Assembly (NCBI RefSeq): GCF_016623495.1
Contig: NZ_JAEHHL010000006.1
Location: 124,001-188,000 of the forward strand
DNA from: Thermohalobaculum xanthum
GTDB lineage: Bacteria; Pseudomonadota; Alphaproteobacteria; Rhodobacterales; Rhodobacteraceae
DNA: 64,000 nt
Direction of reading: 5' to 3'
Part shown: piece by piece, positions 16,501 to 25,483 of the stretch
Position numbering within the stretch: position 1 is the first letter of the stretch
Layout of the letters: each line of letters opens with the position of its first letter
Made by a program: the position numbers and the translations under genes
The notes under the pieces: model-generated
The model's input: the letters and a program-made list of their open reading frames with translations, nothing else
What the model was told of the DNA's origin: nothing
The model's database searches: none

Positions 16501-16531
16501 AGGCCCCGGACACGCCGTCCGGGGCCTTTTT
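16501..16531 (+). terminator. Rho-independent terminator after fpr
   Basis: Perfect 11-bp stem (AGGCCCCGGAC pairing with GTCCGGGGCCT), loop ACGCC, followed by a run of T at 16527-16531. It lies 28 bases after the fpr stop. Confidence 0.88.
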
Positions 16532-16605
16532 CGTTTGCGCCCGCGACAATGCGGCACCGACCCGGCCTCTTGCCCCGCCGCGCGATTTTCGCCCTCAATG
16601 CGCAG

Positions 16606-18027
16606 ATGGCGTCGCAGGGGAAGCACGGAGTTCGGTTCGGTGGCGGGCTTGCGGCCTGCGCGCTCGGCCTCCTGTCGCCCGTACCAGCGCTTGCGCATGT
16701 CGCCCAGCGCGCGATCGTGCTCCTGCTGCCGACGGGGCATTCGATCTGGGGCGGCACGCTCGCGGTTGCCGCGACCTTCGGGCTGCTCGCGCTGGTACCC
16801 GGCCAATGGCTTGCCCGCGCCTTCGCCTGGCGGGTCCCGCTGCCGCAAGGCGGCGAGGGGCTGCGTGTCTGGACCGGTTGGCTCGGCTTCGTCACGATGG
16901 CGGGGCTGATCGCCGCCGGGATCTGGGGCAGCCGCGATCCGCTGGAGAACCCGCTGCCGCTTGCGGTCTGGACCGTGTTCTGGGTCGCCTTCGTCATCCT
17001 GCACGCCTTCCTCGGAAATCTGTGGGCCTGGGTGAATCCCTGGCAGGCGCCCCTGGCGGCGCTGCGCCGGCTCGGTATCGGCCGGCGCGCGGCCGCGCAG
17101 CTGCCTCGGCGCCTGGGCCTGTGGCCCGCGACGCTGGGCCTCGCGGCGATCTACTGGTTCACGCTGGTCGACATCGCGCCCGACGATCCGGCACGGCTTG
17201 CCCGGGCGGTGACCGGCTGGTGGGCGTTGCATCTGATCGCCATGCTGGTCTTCGGCGAGGCGCAGTGGCGCGCGCGGGGCGAGACGCTCTCGGTGCTCAC
17301 GGGTTTCCTTGCCCGGCTCGCGCCCGTCGGGCGCGACGCTTCGGGCCGCCGCGTGCTGAGCCTGCCGGGCGCGCGCGCGACGGAAGGAGCGGCGCTTCCC
17401 GGCACCACCGCGTTCCTCCTGCTCGCGCTCGCCGGCGGCTCCTTCGATGGGCTCAACGAGACGTTCTGGTGGCTCGCGCGCATCGGCATCAACCCGCTCG
17501 ACTTTCCCGGCCGCTCGGCGGTGGTGGCCGAGCACAGCCTCGGGCTCGCGGGTGCGTGGGTCGGGCTGATGGCGCTCTACGGGGGCGCGCTCGCTCTCGG
17601 CGCGCGCCTCGCGGGCGGCGTTTCCGTGCGGGATGCCGCCGGGCCACTGGCGCTGTCGCTCGTGCCGATCGCGCTGGCCTATCACCTCGCGCATTACCTG
17701 ATCGTGCTGCTGATCAACGGCCAGTACGTGCTCGTCGCGCTGTCGGACCCGTTCGGCACCGGCGCGGACTGGCTCGGGCTGGGGCATCATTTCGTGACGA
17801 CCTCGTTTCTCAACCGGATCGAGACGGTCAGCGTGATCTGGACGGCCCAGGCCGCGATCATCGTGGGCGGGCATGTCTGGGCGGTGATCCTCGCCGACGC
17901 CATCGCCACCCGGATCTGGGCCGGCGGGCGCGGGACGGCGGTGCTGAGCCAGGTCCCGCTGGCCGCGCTGATGGTGCTCTACACGCTCTTCGGCCTGTGG
18001 CTGCTCTCGACCCCCGTGGGGGCGTGA
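16606..18027 (+). CDS. Polytopic inner-membrane protein of unknown function
   Basis: About 473 residues from the ATG at 16606; an earlier ATG at 16549 is possible. The N-terminus looks like a cleavable signal (LAACALGLLSPVPALAH). About ten to eleven hydrophobic segments follow. Conserved-looking polar spots within the membrane region are HSIWGGTLAV, LHAFLGNLWAWVNPW, GSFDGLNETFWW, AYHLAHYLIVLLINGQY and GHVWAVILADAIA; His/Asn/Glu inside helices suggest cofactor or substrate contact. Similar proteins are sometimes labelled fenitrothion hydrolase, a label I would not transfer. It stands between the fpr terminator and the ABC transporter operator, on the same strand, and may be an accessory transporter or enzyme of the cluster. 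Confidence 0.65.
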   Translation: MASQGKHGVRFGGGLAACALGLLSPVPALAHVAQRAIVLLLPTGHSIWGGTLAVAATFGLLALVPGQWLARAFAWRVPLPQGGEGLRVWTGWLGFVTMAGLIAAGIWGSRDPLENPLPLAVWTVFWVAFVILHAFLGNLWAWVNPWQAPLAALRRLGIGRRAAAQLPRRLGLWPATLGLAAIYWFTLVDIAPDDPARLARAVTGWWALHLIAMLVFGEAQWRARGETLSVLTGFLARLAPVGRDASGRRVLSLPGARATEGAALPGTTAFLLLALAGGSFDGLNETFWWLARIGINPLDFPGRSAVVAEHSLGLAGAWVGLMALYGGALALGARLAGGVSVRDAAGPLALSLVPIALAYHLAHYLIVLLINGQYVLVALSDPFGTGADWLGLGHHFVTTSFLNRIETVSVIWTAQAAIIVGGHVWAVILADAIATRIWAGGRGTAVLSQVPLAALMVLYTLFGLWLLSTPVGA

Positions 18028-18057
18028 GTCCGCGAAATCGGGGGCTTTTCCTGCAGC

Positions 18058-18075
18058 TTGTTTGCCTACAAAGTA
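18058..18075. promoter_or_regulatory. Palindromic operator, copy 3 (TTGTTTG-N4-CAAAGTA)
   Basis: The left arm is identical to the other two copies; the right arm has two mismatches to CAAACAA. The spacing (four bases, CCTA) is the same. It lies 65 bases before the substrate-binding protein of the ABC importer and 30 bases after the membrane protein stop. Confidence 0.6.
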
Positions 18076-18140
18076 CTTCTGCACAACGCGAGACCGCGCC
18101 CCGGCGAGTGGCGCGGCCAGCCCGACAGGAGGGATCGGTC

Positions 18141-19451
18141 ATGTCCAGCACGACGGCGCCCCAGGCGCAAAAGGTGCGATCGGCGATCACGCGGCGCACG
18201 GCGCTCAAGGGTCTTGCGGGCGGTGCCGCGCTCGCGGCGGCCCCGGGGTTCGTGCCATACATCCAGGCGCAGTCATCGGCGCCGCTGAAGCTGGGCTTCC
18301 AGGTCCACCGCACCGGCATCGGCGCCGCCTATGGGCGCTGGTACGACCGCGTGACGACGGCCGCGGCCGCCCTGATCAACGAGGAGGGCGGGATCAACGG
18401 CCGTATGATCGAGATCGTGACCGAGGATGACGGCACCGATCCCAAGCGCGGCGCCGAGGTGGTCGAGAAGCTCGCCTCCCAGCATGGCTGCGACCTCGCC
18501 TTCGGCACGCTGTTCAGCCACGTGGTGATGGGCTCGTCGCCCCGGGCGGGCGAACTCAAGTTGCCCTATTTCGTGGTGTCCGAGGGGCACCACGTCGCCT
18601 CGGGCAAGCTCAACCGCTACACGCTCCAGCCCGGCATCACCGATGTCAAAAGCCAGGTCCGGGCGATGGCGCCCTGGGTGTCGCAGAACCTCGGCAAGAA
18701 GGTCACGATGATCTTCCCCGACTATGCCTTTGGCCACGACCACCGCGACTTCTTCTCCGAGGCGATCGCGGCGCAAGGCGGTGAGGTGATCGAGAAGATC
18801 GCCATCCCGCCGACCGAGAGCAGCTTCACCCGCTACTTCCCGCGCATTCCGCGCGACACCGAGGTGATCTACCACGTGATGGTGGGCCCCGGCGTTCTGA
18901 CCTTCGTGAAGGAGCTGGGCGAGTTCTACGGCAGCGGGGCGCGGCCGCAGATCTTCGGCTTCATCGACAGCCTCGAGGCGGTCGACATCGCCACCCCCGG
19001 CCTCGAGTTCCTGGAGGGGACCTATTTCTGGGAAGGGATGCCGCGCTACGCGCCAGCCGACGCCCCCGAATACGAGACCTTCTACCGCGAGCGCGTCGGC
19101 GTCGACGCGAACGGCGCCAGCGTGAGCGACTCCAAGGACATCTCGACCTACGCGCACATGTTCGGCTGCTGGGAGACGCTGCACGTCATCAAGGCGGGCA
19201 TGGAGGCCGCTGGCTACCAGGGTCCGGACGACCGGGTGAAGCTGATCGAGGCGGTCGAGGCGATGACGACCATGCCCGCGGGCCGCGCCCATCCGCAGGG
19301 CGACAAGGTCTTCAACGGCAAGACCCACCAGGTCTTTGGCCACCAGTACATCAGCCAGGTCGCGGACGCGAAGCTCTCGGTCGTGCACACCGCGTCGATC
19401 GAGGACGGGATGTATCCCGACGAGACCGACTACACGGCCCAGCCGTTCTGA
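18141..19451 (+). CDS. ABC transporter substrate-binding protein, branched-chain amino acid (Liv/Urt/Amt) type
   Basis: 436 residues. The N-terminus carries a twin-arginine-like signal (ITRRTALKGLAGGAALAAAP) ending near residue 43. The periplasmic-binding-protein type I fold follows: LKLGFQVHRTGIGAAYGRW, EEGGINGRMIEIVTEDDGTDP and a lobe-2 motif KVTMIFPDYAFGHDHRDFF. A GGAGGGA ribosome site lies seven bases before the ATG. It delivers ligand to the permeases encoded just downstream. Ligands of this class include amino acids, urea, amides and aromatic acids. The operator upstream links it to the N-heterocycle cluster. Confidence 0.9.
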   Translation: MSSTTAPQAQKVRSAITRRTALKGLAGGAALAAAPGFVPYIQAQSSAPLKLGFQVHRTGIGAAYGRWYDRVTTAAAALINEEGGINGRMIEIVTEDDGTDPKRGAEVVEKLASQHGCDLAFGTLFSHVVMGSSPRAGELKLPYFVVSEGHHVASGKLNRYTLQPGITDVKSQVRAMAPWVSQNLGKKVTMIFPDYAFGHDHRDFFSEAIAAQGGEVIEKIAIPPTESSFTRYFPRIPRDTEVIYHVMVGPGVLTFVKELGEFYGSGARPQIFGFIDSLEAVDIATPGLEFLEGTYFWEGMPRYAPADAPEYETFYRERVGVDANGASVSDSKDISTYAHMFGCWETLHVIKAGMEAAGYQGPDDRVKLIEAVEAMTTMPAGRAHPQGDKVFNGKTHQVFGHQYISQVADAKLSVVHTASIEDGMYPDETDYTAQPF

Positions 19452-19458
19452 CCCGGAC

Positions 19459-19477
19459 GGGCGGGCAGGTCCCGCCC
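19459..19477 (+). promoter_or_regulatory. Hairpin between the binding-protein and permease genes
   Basis: GGGCGGG pairs with CCCGCCC across a five-base loop, eight bases after the stop; only a weak pyrimidine tract follows. Such hairpins often stabilise the 3' end of the binding-protein message and lower permease expression. Confidence 0.5.
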
Positions 19478-19503
19478 CCTTTCCTGCCGGAGGCGAGGCC
19501 CGC

Positions 19504-20385
19504 TTGGACTTCGGACCCTATCTCCTGCTCGCCTCGCTTGAGGGCGCGGTCGGCGCGGCGGTGCTGGCGCTCACCGCGCTCGGGCTCAGCCTCGTCTTCG
19601 GGGTCATGCGCATCGTCAATGTCGCGCATGGCGAGTTCTACATGCTTGGCGCCGTCATCGCCTGGTGGGTGACCTCGATGGTCGGCGGCCACCCGGCGCT
19701 GGGCTTCGTCGCCGCGATGGTCGTGAGCCCGCTGATCGTCGGCATCGCCGCCGCGGCGGCCGAGCGGCTGGTGCTGCGGCGCCTCGACTACGACCCCGAG
19801 GCCACCATCGTCGCGACCATCGGGCTGCTCTACGTCATTCAGCAGCTCGCGCTCTCGACCTATGGCGCTGATGCCCGCCCCGTGGCCGCGCCCATCGATT
19901 TCCGGGTGCAGTTCCCGTGGTTCGGCTATTCCGGCTACAAGCTGTGCGTGATCGGGGCCTCGGCCGTGATGATGCTGGCGGTCTGGCTGGTGCTGACCCA
20001 CACGCGCGTTGGCCTGATGATGCGCGCGACCCAGCATGACCCGGAAACCGCGCGGGCCTTCGCCATTCCCGTCGACCGCGTCTATGCCGGCGTCTTCGCC
20101 ATCGGCGCGATGCTGGCGGCGCTGGGCGCGGTGCTGATCGTGCCGATCCAGCAGGCGCACTACCTGATGGGGCACGACCCGCTGCTGCTCAGTTTCATCG
20201 TCGTCATCATCGGCGGGCTCGGCAGCCTGCGCGGCACCGTGCTTGCCGCCGTGATCATCGGCATGAGCGACGGCATCATCTCGGTCTTCTTCTCGCCCAC
20301 GCTGGCCAAGATCCTGGCGACGCTGCTGGTGGCCTTTGTGCTGGTCTGGCGGCCGGCCGGCCTCTTCGGGGCGCGGCCGGCATGA
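19504..20385 (+). CDS. Branched-chain amino acid-type ABC permease (LivH-like)
   Basis: 293 residues with about eight hydrophobic helices, and the family motifs LSLVFGVMRIVNVAHGEFYM and VVIIGGLGSLRGTVLAAVIIG. No ATG lies near the conserved N-terminus. The best start is TTG at 19504 (reading MDFGPYLLLASLEG), preceded by GGAGG about ten bases upstream. Starting further up would run through the hairpin after the binding-protein gene. It forms the membrane channel with the LivM-like protein, whose ATG overlaps this stop. Confidence 0.88.
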   Translation: MDFGPYLLLASLEGAVGAAVLALTALGLSLVFGVMRIVNVAHGEFYMLGAVIAWWVTSMVGGHPALGFVAAMVVSPLIVGIAAAAAERLVLRRLDYDPEATIVATIGLLYVIQQLALSTYGADARPVAAPIDFRVQFPWFGYSGYKLCVIGASAVMMLAVWLVLTHTRVGLMMRATQHDPETARAFAIPVDRVYAGVFAIGAMLAALGAVLIVPIQQAHYLMGHDPLLLSFIVVIIGGLGSLRGTVLAAVIIGMSDGIISVFFSPTLAKILATLLVAFVLVWRPAGLFGARPA

Positions 20386-21317
20386 GCCGCGCGGTCGGGC
20401 TTCATATCGCCGTGCTCGCCGGGCTCGCGCTGGCGCAGTTCACGCTGCCCGAGTACCACCACGGCAATCTCGCCCGCATCATGGTGCTCGCGGCCTTCGC
20501 CAGCGCCTACAACATCACCTTCGGGTACGCCGGGATGCTGAGCCTCGGGCACGCGATGTTCTTCGGTGCGGGGCTCTACGCGGCGGGGCTCGCGGCCGAG
20601 TTCGGCGGCATCGCCGCCCCCGGCGGCCTGGTCCTGGGCGTGATCGCGGGTGCGCTGATGGCGGCGGTCGTGGGTGTGCTCGCGCTCAGGACCACCGGCG
20701 TGAGCTTCATGATCGTGACGCTGATGTTCGCGCAGGCGGCCTTCCTCACGGTTCTCTACTTCGGCGAATGGACCCGCGGCGACGAGGGGTTCGTCATCGC
20801 CTCGGACATGCGCCGCGTGCTGGGCCTAGATCTCGCCGATCCGGCAACGCGCTACTGGGCGGCGTTCGCGGTCTTCGGGGCGGTGATGCTGGGCTCGCTC
20901 GCGGTCGCGCGCTCGTCCTTCGGGCGGGTGCTGGCTGCGATCCGAGAGAACGAGGAGCGCACTCGCATGCTGGGCTACGACGTGTTCCGCGCCAAGCTGA
21001 TGGCGCTTGCGGTCTCGGGCGCCATGGCGGGGGCGGCGGGGGCAGCCTATGCGCTGCTGTTCGGCTATGTCGGGGCGACCTTCGCCTCGATCCAGTACTC
21101 GATCCTGCCGCTGCTGTGGGTCCTGACCGGCGGGGCCGCGACCGTGCTGGGGCCCTTCCTCGGTACGCTCCTGATGTTCTACCTGATCGACGTCTCGTCC
21201 TCCTTCACCACGGCGCACATGATGATCGTGGGTTTTGCGCTGATCGGGCTGATCCTGTTCTTCCCCAAGGGCATCCTCGGCACGCTGCGCGAGCGGGTGG
21301 TGCCATGGCTGCCATGA
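20382..21317 (+). CDS. Branched-chain amino acid-type ABC permease (LivM-like)
   Basis: 311 residues with about nine hydrophobic helices. Family motifs are NITFGYAGMLSLGHAMFFGAG, RTTGVSFMIVTLMFAQ and the EAA-like loop RENEERTRMLGYDVFRAKL, and the C-terminus ends in FFPKGILGTLRER. It is coupled by ATGA overlaps to both the preceding LivH-like and the following LivG-like genes, so the importer is one operon. Confidence 0.9.
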   Translation: MSRAVGLHIAVLAGLALAQFTLPEYHHGNLARIMVLAAFASAYNITFGYAGMLSLGHAMFFGAGLYAAGLAAEFGGIAAPGGLVLGVIAGALMAAVVGVLALRTTGVSFMIVTLMFAQAAFLTVLYFGEWTRGDEGFVIASDMRRVLGLDLADPATRYWAAFAVFGAVMLGSLAVARSSFGRVLAAIRENEERTRMLGYDVFRAKLMALAVSGAMAGAAGAAYALLFGYVGATFASIQYSILPLLWVLTGGAATVLGPFLGTLLMFYLIDVSSSFTTAHMMIVGFALIGLILFFPKGILGTLRERVVPWLP

Positions 21318-22039
21318 CGCTGCTCGAGACCCACGGGCTGACCCGCCGCTTCGGCGGGCTCACCGCGGTCGACGGGGTCGAGTTCCGCCTCGACGAGGGC
21401 GAGATCCGCGCGCTGATCGGCCCGAATGGCGCGGGCAAGACCACGTTCGTCAGCCTGCTCTCGGGGCGCATCCGCCCCAGCGCCGGGCGCGTGGTCTTCG
21501 CGGGCGAGGATGTGACCCGCCTGCCGGCGCATGCCCGCGTGATGCGCGGCATCGCCTATACCTTCCAGATCACCTCGATCTTTGCGCGCATGACCCTGCT
21601 CGACAATGTCCGCCTCGCGGTGCAGCGGCGGATGATGCGCGGCTGGCGTGGTCCGGATGCGCGCGCGCTCGACGCGGCCGCGATGGCCGTGCTCGACCGG
21701 GTCGGGCTGGCGGACCGCGCCACCGGGATCGCGGGCAACCTGAGCTATGGTCACCAGCGGCTGCTCGAGGTCGCGATGGGGCTCGGGCTGCGCCCGCGGC
21801 TCCTGATCCTCGACGAGCCGACCCAGGGCCTGTCGGATGCCGAGATCGCCGGCTTTGTCGACCTTGTGCGCGAGATCGCGCGCGATGCCACCGTCCTGCT
21901 GATCGAGCACAACATGGGCGTGGTGATGGAGCTCGCCCACCGCATCACCGTGATGGAGATGGGCCAGATCCTCGCCGAGGGCCCGCCCGAGGCGATCCGC
22001 GCCGACGCCGAGGTCCAGCGCGCGTATCTTGGGGGCTGA
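21314..22039 (+). CDS. Branched-chain amino acid-type ABC transporter ATPase (LivG-like)
   Basis: 241 residues. Walker A is GPNGAGKT, the signature is NLSYGHQRLLEVAMGL (YGHQR rather than SGGQ, as common in LivG), and Walker B is LLILDEPTQGLS. An ATG nine bases upstream (21305, MAA) is an alternative; I chose the one overlapping the LivM stop. It powers the importer together with the LivF-like protein. Confidence 0.9.
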   Translation: MTLLETHGLTRRFGGLTAVDGVEFRLDEGEIRALIGPNGAGKTTFVSLLSGRIRPSAGRVVFAGEDVTRLPAHARVMRGIAYTFQITSIFARMTLLDNVRLAVQRRMMRGWRGPDARALDAAAMAVLDRVGLADRATGIAGNLSYGHQRLLEVAMGLGLRPRLLILDEPTQGLSDAEIAGFVDLVREIARDATVLLIEHNMGVVMELAHRITVMEMGQILAEGPPEAIRADAEVQRAYLGG

Positions 22040-22040
22040 G

Positions 22041-22763
22041 ATGACCGCGATGCTCAAGGTCGAGGGGCTCGACGCCTTCTACGGAAAGGTGCAGGTGCTG
22101 CACGGGTTGTCGCTCGAGGTCGACCGGGGCGAGATCCTGTGCCTTCTTGGCCGCAACGGCGCGGGCAAGACCACCGCGCTCAAGGCGATCATGGGGCTGG
22201 TCCCGCCACGCGCGGGCGCGGTCATGCTCGACGGGGTCGACATCTCGCTGCTGCCGCCCGAGGACATCGCGAAGGAGGGGATCGGCTACGTGCCGCAAGG
22301 CCGCCGTCTCTTCGCCGAGCTCACGGTGGCCGAGAATCTCGAGATCGGGCTGATGGTTCGGGGCGCGCCGCGCCGCGCGCGCGGCCGGGTGCTCGAGCGC
22401 GTGCTCGACCTCTTCCCCGTGCTGGCCGAGCGCCTGCACCAGCGCTCGGGCACGCTCTCCGGCGGCGAGCAGCAGATGCTCGCCATCGGTCGGGCGCTGT
22501 GCCTCGAGCCCGCGGTGCTGATGCTGGACGAGCCGACCGAGGGGCTGATGCCGGCGATGATCCAGCGCATCCGCGAGGTGGTCCTGGCCATGCGGGCCGA
22601 GGGGGTCGCGGTGCTGCTGGTCGAGCAGCGGGTCGAGGCGGTGCTGCCTGTCGCTGACCGCGTGCTCTTCGTCGAGAACGGCCGCTCGCGCGACTGCGTG
22701 GCGGCCAGCGATCTTGGCGAGGATCACGCCTTGCTGCACCGCTATGTCGGGGTCGGCGCCTGA
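22041..22763 (+). CDS. Branched-chain amino acid-type ABC transporter ATPase (LivF-like)
   Basis: 240 residues. Walker A is GRNGAGKT, the signature LSGGEQQMLAIGRAL, Walker B VLMLDEPTEGL, and the LivF-typical VPQGRRLFAELTVAENL is present. The ATG begins one base after the LivG stop and is preceded by GGGGG. It is the last gene of the five-gene importer. Confidence 0.9.
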   Translation: MTAMLKVEGLDAFYGKVQVLHGLSLEVDRGEILCLLGRNGAGKTTALKAIMGLVPPRAGAVMLDGVDISLLPPEDIAKEGIGYVPQGRRLFAELTVAENLEIGLMVRGAPRRARGRVLERVLDLFPVLAERLHQRSGTLSGGEQQMLAIGRALCLEPAVLMLDEPTEGLMPAMIQRIREVVLAMRAEGVAVLLVEQRVEAVLPVADRVLFVENGRSRDCVAASDLGEDHALLHRYVGVGA

Positions 22764-22875
22764 GACGATCCGACCCGCCGCCGCCCCCTTGCATTGACCC
22801 GAGCACAGGCGTTTGAATGGCGCCGTGACGCGCGCGCCCCTCCCCGGGGCCTCCACGCGGCTGTCCGAAGGAAGC

Positions 22876-24603
22876 ATGACCATGGCGACAGATGCGACGC
22901 GCCCGGCGCCGGGCGCCGGGGGGCAATTCGTCGGGCTTTTCACGCCCAAGCTGGTGACCGTCCTGTCCGAGGGCTATGGGCTGCGGCAACTGCGCGCCGA
23001 CGCGCTGGCCGGGCTGACCGTCGCCATCGTGGCGCTGCCGCTCTCGATGGCCATCGCCATCGCGTCGGGCGCGACGCCGGCGATGGGGCTCTACACCGCG
23101 ATCATCGGCGGCTTTCTCGTCTCGGCGCTGGGCGGCAGCCGGTACCAGATCGGCGGACCGGCCGGCGCCTTCATCGTGCTGGTGGCGGCGACCGTCGCGC
23201 GCGAGGGGATCGACGGGCTGATCCTCGCGACCTTCATGGCCGGCATCATCCTCGTCGCGGCGGGCTTCCTGAGGATCGGAACCTATATCAAGTTCATCCC
23301 GTACCCGGTGACGGTCGGCTTCACCGCCGGGATCGCCGCGATCATCTTCGCAAGCCAGATCTCGGGTCTCCTGGGCCTGACGCTGGACGGCCCCGAGCCC
23401 GGGCCCTTGATCGAGAAGATCTCCGCGCTCTGGGCGGCGCTGCCCAGCTTCAATGGCTGGTCGGTGGCGCTGGCGGCCGGCACGGCTGCGCTCATCCTGG
23501 GGCTGCGGCACGTCAATTCCCGCCTGCCGGGAATGCTGATCGCGGTCACGGCGGCCGGGGTGGCGACCGCGCTTTTCGCCCTGCCGGTCGACACCATCGG
23601 CACCCGTTTCGGCGGCATCCCCTCGGGACTGCCGCTGCCCGCGCTGCCCGACCTGTCGCTCGCCAAGGTCGAGGCGGTTCTGCCCGACGCCATCGCCTTC
23701 GCGCTTCTCGGCGCCATCGAGTCGCTTCTCTCGGCGGTGGTCGCAGATGGCATGTCGGGTCGTCGCCACCGGTCGAACTGCGAGCTGGTGGCCCAAGGCG
23801 CGGCAAACATGGGCTCGGCGCTCTTCGGCGGCTTCTGTGTGACGGGGACGATTGCGCGCACCGCGACCAACGTACGCGCGGGCGCGCACGGCCCGGTGTC
23901 GGGCATGCTCCATTCGGCCTTCCTGCTGGCCTTCATGCTGATCGCGGCGCCGCTCGCGGCCTATATCCCGCTCGCCGCGCTGGCGGCCGTTCTGGCGGTC
24001 GTGTCGTGGCAGATGGTCGAGCGCCATGCCATCGGCATCCTGATGCGCGCCTCGCGCGGCGACGCGCTGGTGCTGAGCGTCACCTTCCTGCTCACGGTGT
24101 TCCGCGACCTGACCGAGGCAATCGTGGTGGGCTTCGCGCTCGGCTCGGTGATCTTCATCCACCGCATGTCGGGCTCGACCGTGGTCGAGGCCGGCACGCC
24201 GATGGTGCCCGAGGACCGCGCCGACGACAGCTATGCCCGCCACGGCCTGCCCGAGGTGCCGGGCGTCGTGCTCTACAAGGTGCGTGGTGTGCTGTTCTTC
24301 GGCGCGGCCTCGGCCATCGAGGGGGTGCTCGACCGGATCGGAAGCCAGCACAAGGCGCTGGTGCTCGACCTCAGCCGCGTGCCTTTCCTCGACTCGACCG
24401 GGGCGAACACGATCGGCGGCCTCGTCGCCAAGGCGCGGACGCGGGGCGTACGGATCGCCATCAGCGGGGCGCTCGATCCCGTGCGCCGCGACCTCGCCAC
24501 GCACGGGATTGCCGCGCCGCAGGTGATCCTCGTCCCCACGATCCCGGCCGCGATCGAGGCGCTGGAGGCTGAAGGGGTGATCGCGGCGCCGGCGCCCGGC
24601 TGA
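22876..24603 (+). CDS. SulP-family anion transporter with STAS domain
   Basis: 575 residues. About eleven membrane helices include the family hallmark AGLTVAIVALPLSMAIAIAS at about 45-64 and GGPAGAFIVLVAA. A cytoplasmic STAS domain fills the last 120 residues (GVVLYKVRGVLFFGAAS, LDLSRVPFLDSTGANTI). It should carry sulphate, bicarbonate or another small anion; motif reading cannot tell which. The frame is open to 22813, but the ATG at 22876 is preceded by GAAGGA. No partner gene clarifies its role; it converges with upp, eight bases away. Confidence 0.88.
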   Translation: MTMATDATRPAPGAGGQFVGLFTPKLVTVLSEGYGLRQLRADALAGLTVAIVALPLSMAIAIASGATPAMGLYTAIIGGFLVSALGGSRYQIGGPAGAFIVLVAATVAREGIDGLILATFMAGIILVAAGFLRIGTYIKFIPYPVTVGFTAGIAAIIFASQISGLLGLTLDGPEPGPLIEKISALWAALPSFNGWSVALAAGTAALILGLRHVNSRLPGMLIAVTAAGVATALFALPVDTIGTRFGGIPSGLPLPALPDLSLAKVEAVLPDAIAFALLGAIESLLSAVVADGMSGRRHRSNCELVAQGAANMGSALFGGFCVTGTIARTATNVRAGAHGPVSGMLHSAFLLAFMLIAAPLAAYIPLAALAAVLAVVSWQMVERHAIGILMRASRGDALVLSVTFLLTVFRDLTEAIVVGFALGSVIFIHRMSGSTVVEAGTPMVPEDRADDSYARHGLPEVPGVVLYKVRGVLFFGAASAIEGVLDRIGSQHKALVLDLSRVPFLDSTGANTIGGLVAKARTRGVRIAISGALDPVRRDLATHGIAAPQVILVPTIPAAIEALEAEGVIAAPAPG

Positions 24604-24610
24604 CGCAGCG

Positions 24611-25270
24611 TCACACCTCGCCGCGGTGATCCTTGGTTCCGAACAGCCGGTCGCCCGCGTCACCCAGCCCGGGGACGATGTACTTGTGGTCGTCGAGCCG
24701 CTCGTCCATCGACGCGGCATAGACCCGCACGTCGGGATGCGCCGCGGCGAATGCGGCCGCCCCCTCGGGCGCGCAGACCAGCGCCAGGAAGCGGATGTCG
24801 CGCGCGCCGGCCTCCTTAACCTTGCGCACCGCCTCGATGGCCGAGCCGGCAGTCGCCAGCATCGGGTCCACCAGCACCGTGACGCGGTCGCCCAGGTCGT
24901 CGGGCAGCTTCATCAGGTACTCGACCGGTTGCTTGCTGACCGGGTCACGATAGAGCCCGATATGGCCCACCCGCGCCGCGGGCACGAGGTCGAGCAGCCC
25001 CTGCAGCAAGCCGTCGCCCGCGCGCAGGATCGAGACGAAGCACAGCTTCTTGCCCCGCAGGCGCGGTGCCATCATCGGCGTCAGCGGTGTCTCGATTTCG
25101 ACCTGCTCGACCGGCAGGTCGCGCAGGGTCTCGTAGGCCAGCAGCAGGCTGATCTCGCGCAGCAGGGTCCGGAAACTCGCCGTCGAGGTCTCCTTGTCGC
25201 GCATCAGCGTCAGCTTGTGCAGCACCAAAGGGTGGTCGACGATCGTGAAGCTCGGGGGGATCGTGCTCAT
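24611..25270 (-). CDS. upp: Uracil phosphoribosyltransferase
   Basis: 219 residues, about ten more than usual. The PRPP-binding region [13 protein letters not shown] and the C-terminal [16 protein letters not shown], which contacts uracil, are intact. It converts uracil and PRPP to UMP, the salvage alternative to the degradation enzymes encoded divergently next door (preT-preA). The 213-base gap shared with preT would let one signal set the balance between salvage and breakdown. Confidence 0.95.
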   Translation of the reverse strand: MSTIPPSFTIVDHPLVLHKLTLMRDKETSTASFRTLLREISLLLAYETLRDLPVEQVEIETPLTPMMAPRLRGKKLCFVSILRAGDGLLQGLLDLVPAARVGHIGLYRDPVSKQPVEYLMKLPDDLGDRVTVLVDPMLATAGSAIEAVRKVKEAGARDIRFLALVCAPEGAAAFAAAHPDVRVYAASMDERLDDHKYIVPGLGDAGDRLFGTKDHRGEV

Positions 25271-25483
25271 GGGGCTCTCCGGCGGTGGCGGTCGGTTTTC
25301 GACTAGCCGGGCCGGCGACGAAAATCCACCCCGATGGACTGCGCCGACACCCGGTCACCACCTCCGGCGGGCCGGCCGCGCCCATCCGCTCGCCCCGAAC
25401 GCACCGGCGAGAAGTTTTTCCAGTTGATAAAAGAATTCGCCGTGTCACAGTGATGCCTTGTACCGGGATCACGGAGGTCTGGG

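Noticed and set aside
16606-18027. Label fenitrothion hydrolase for the membrane protein
   Set aside because: Names of this kind are transferred through weak similarity; no hydrolase motif is visible in the sequence.
25405-25445. AT-rich stretch before preT as a RutR site
   Set aside because: No TTGACCA/TGGTCAA half-sites in palindromic arrangement; it is better read as promoter DNA.
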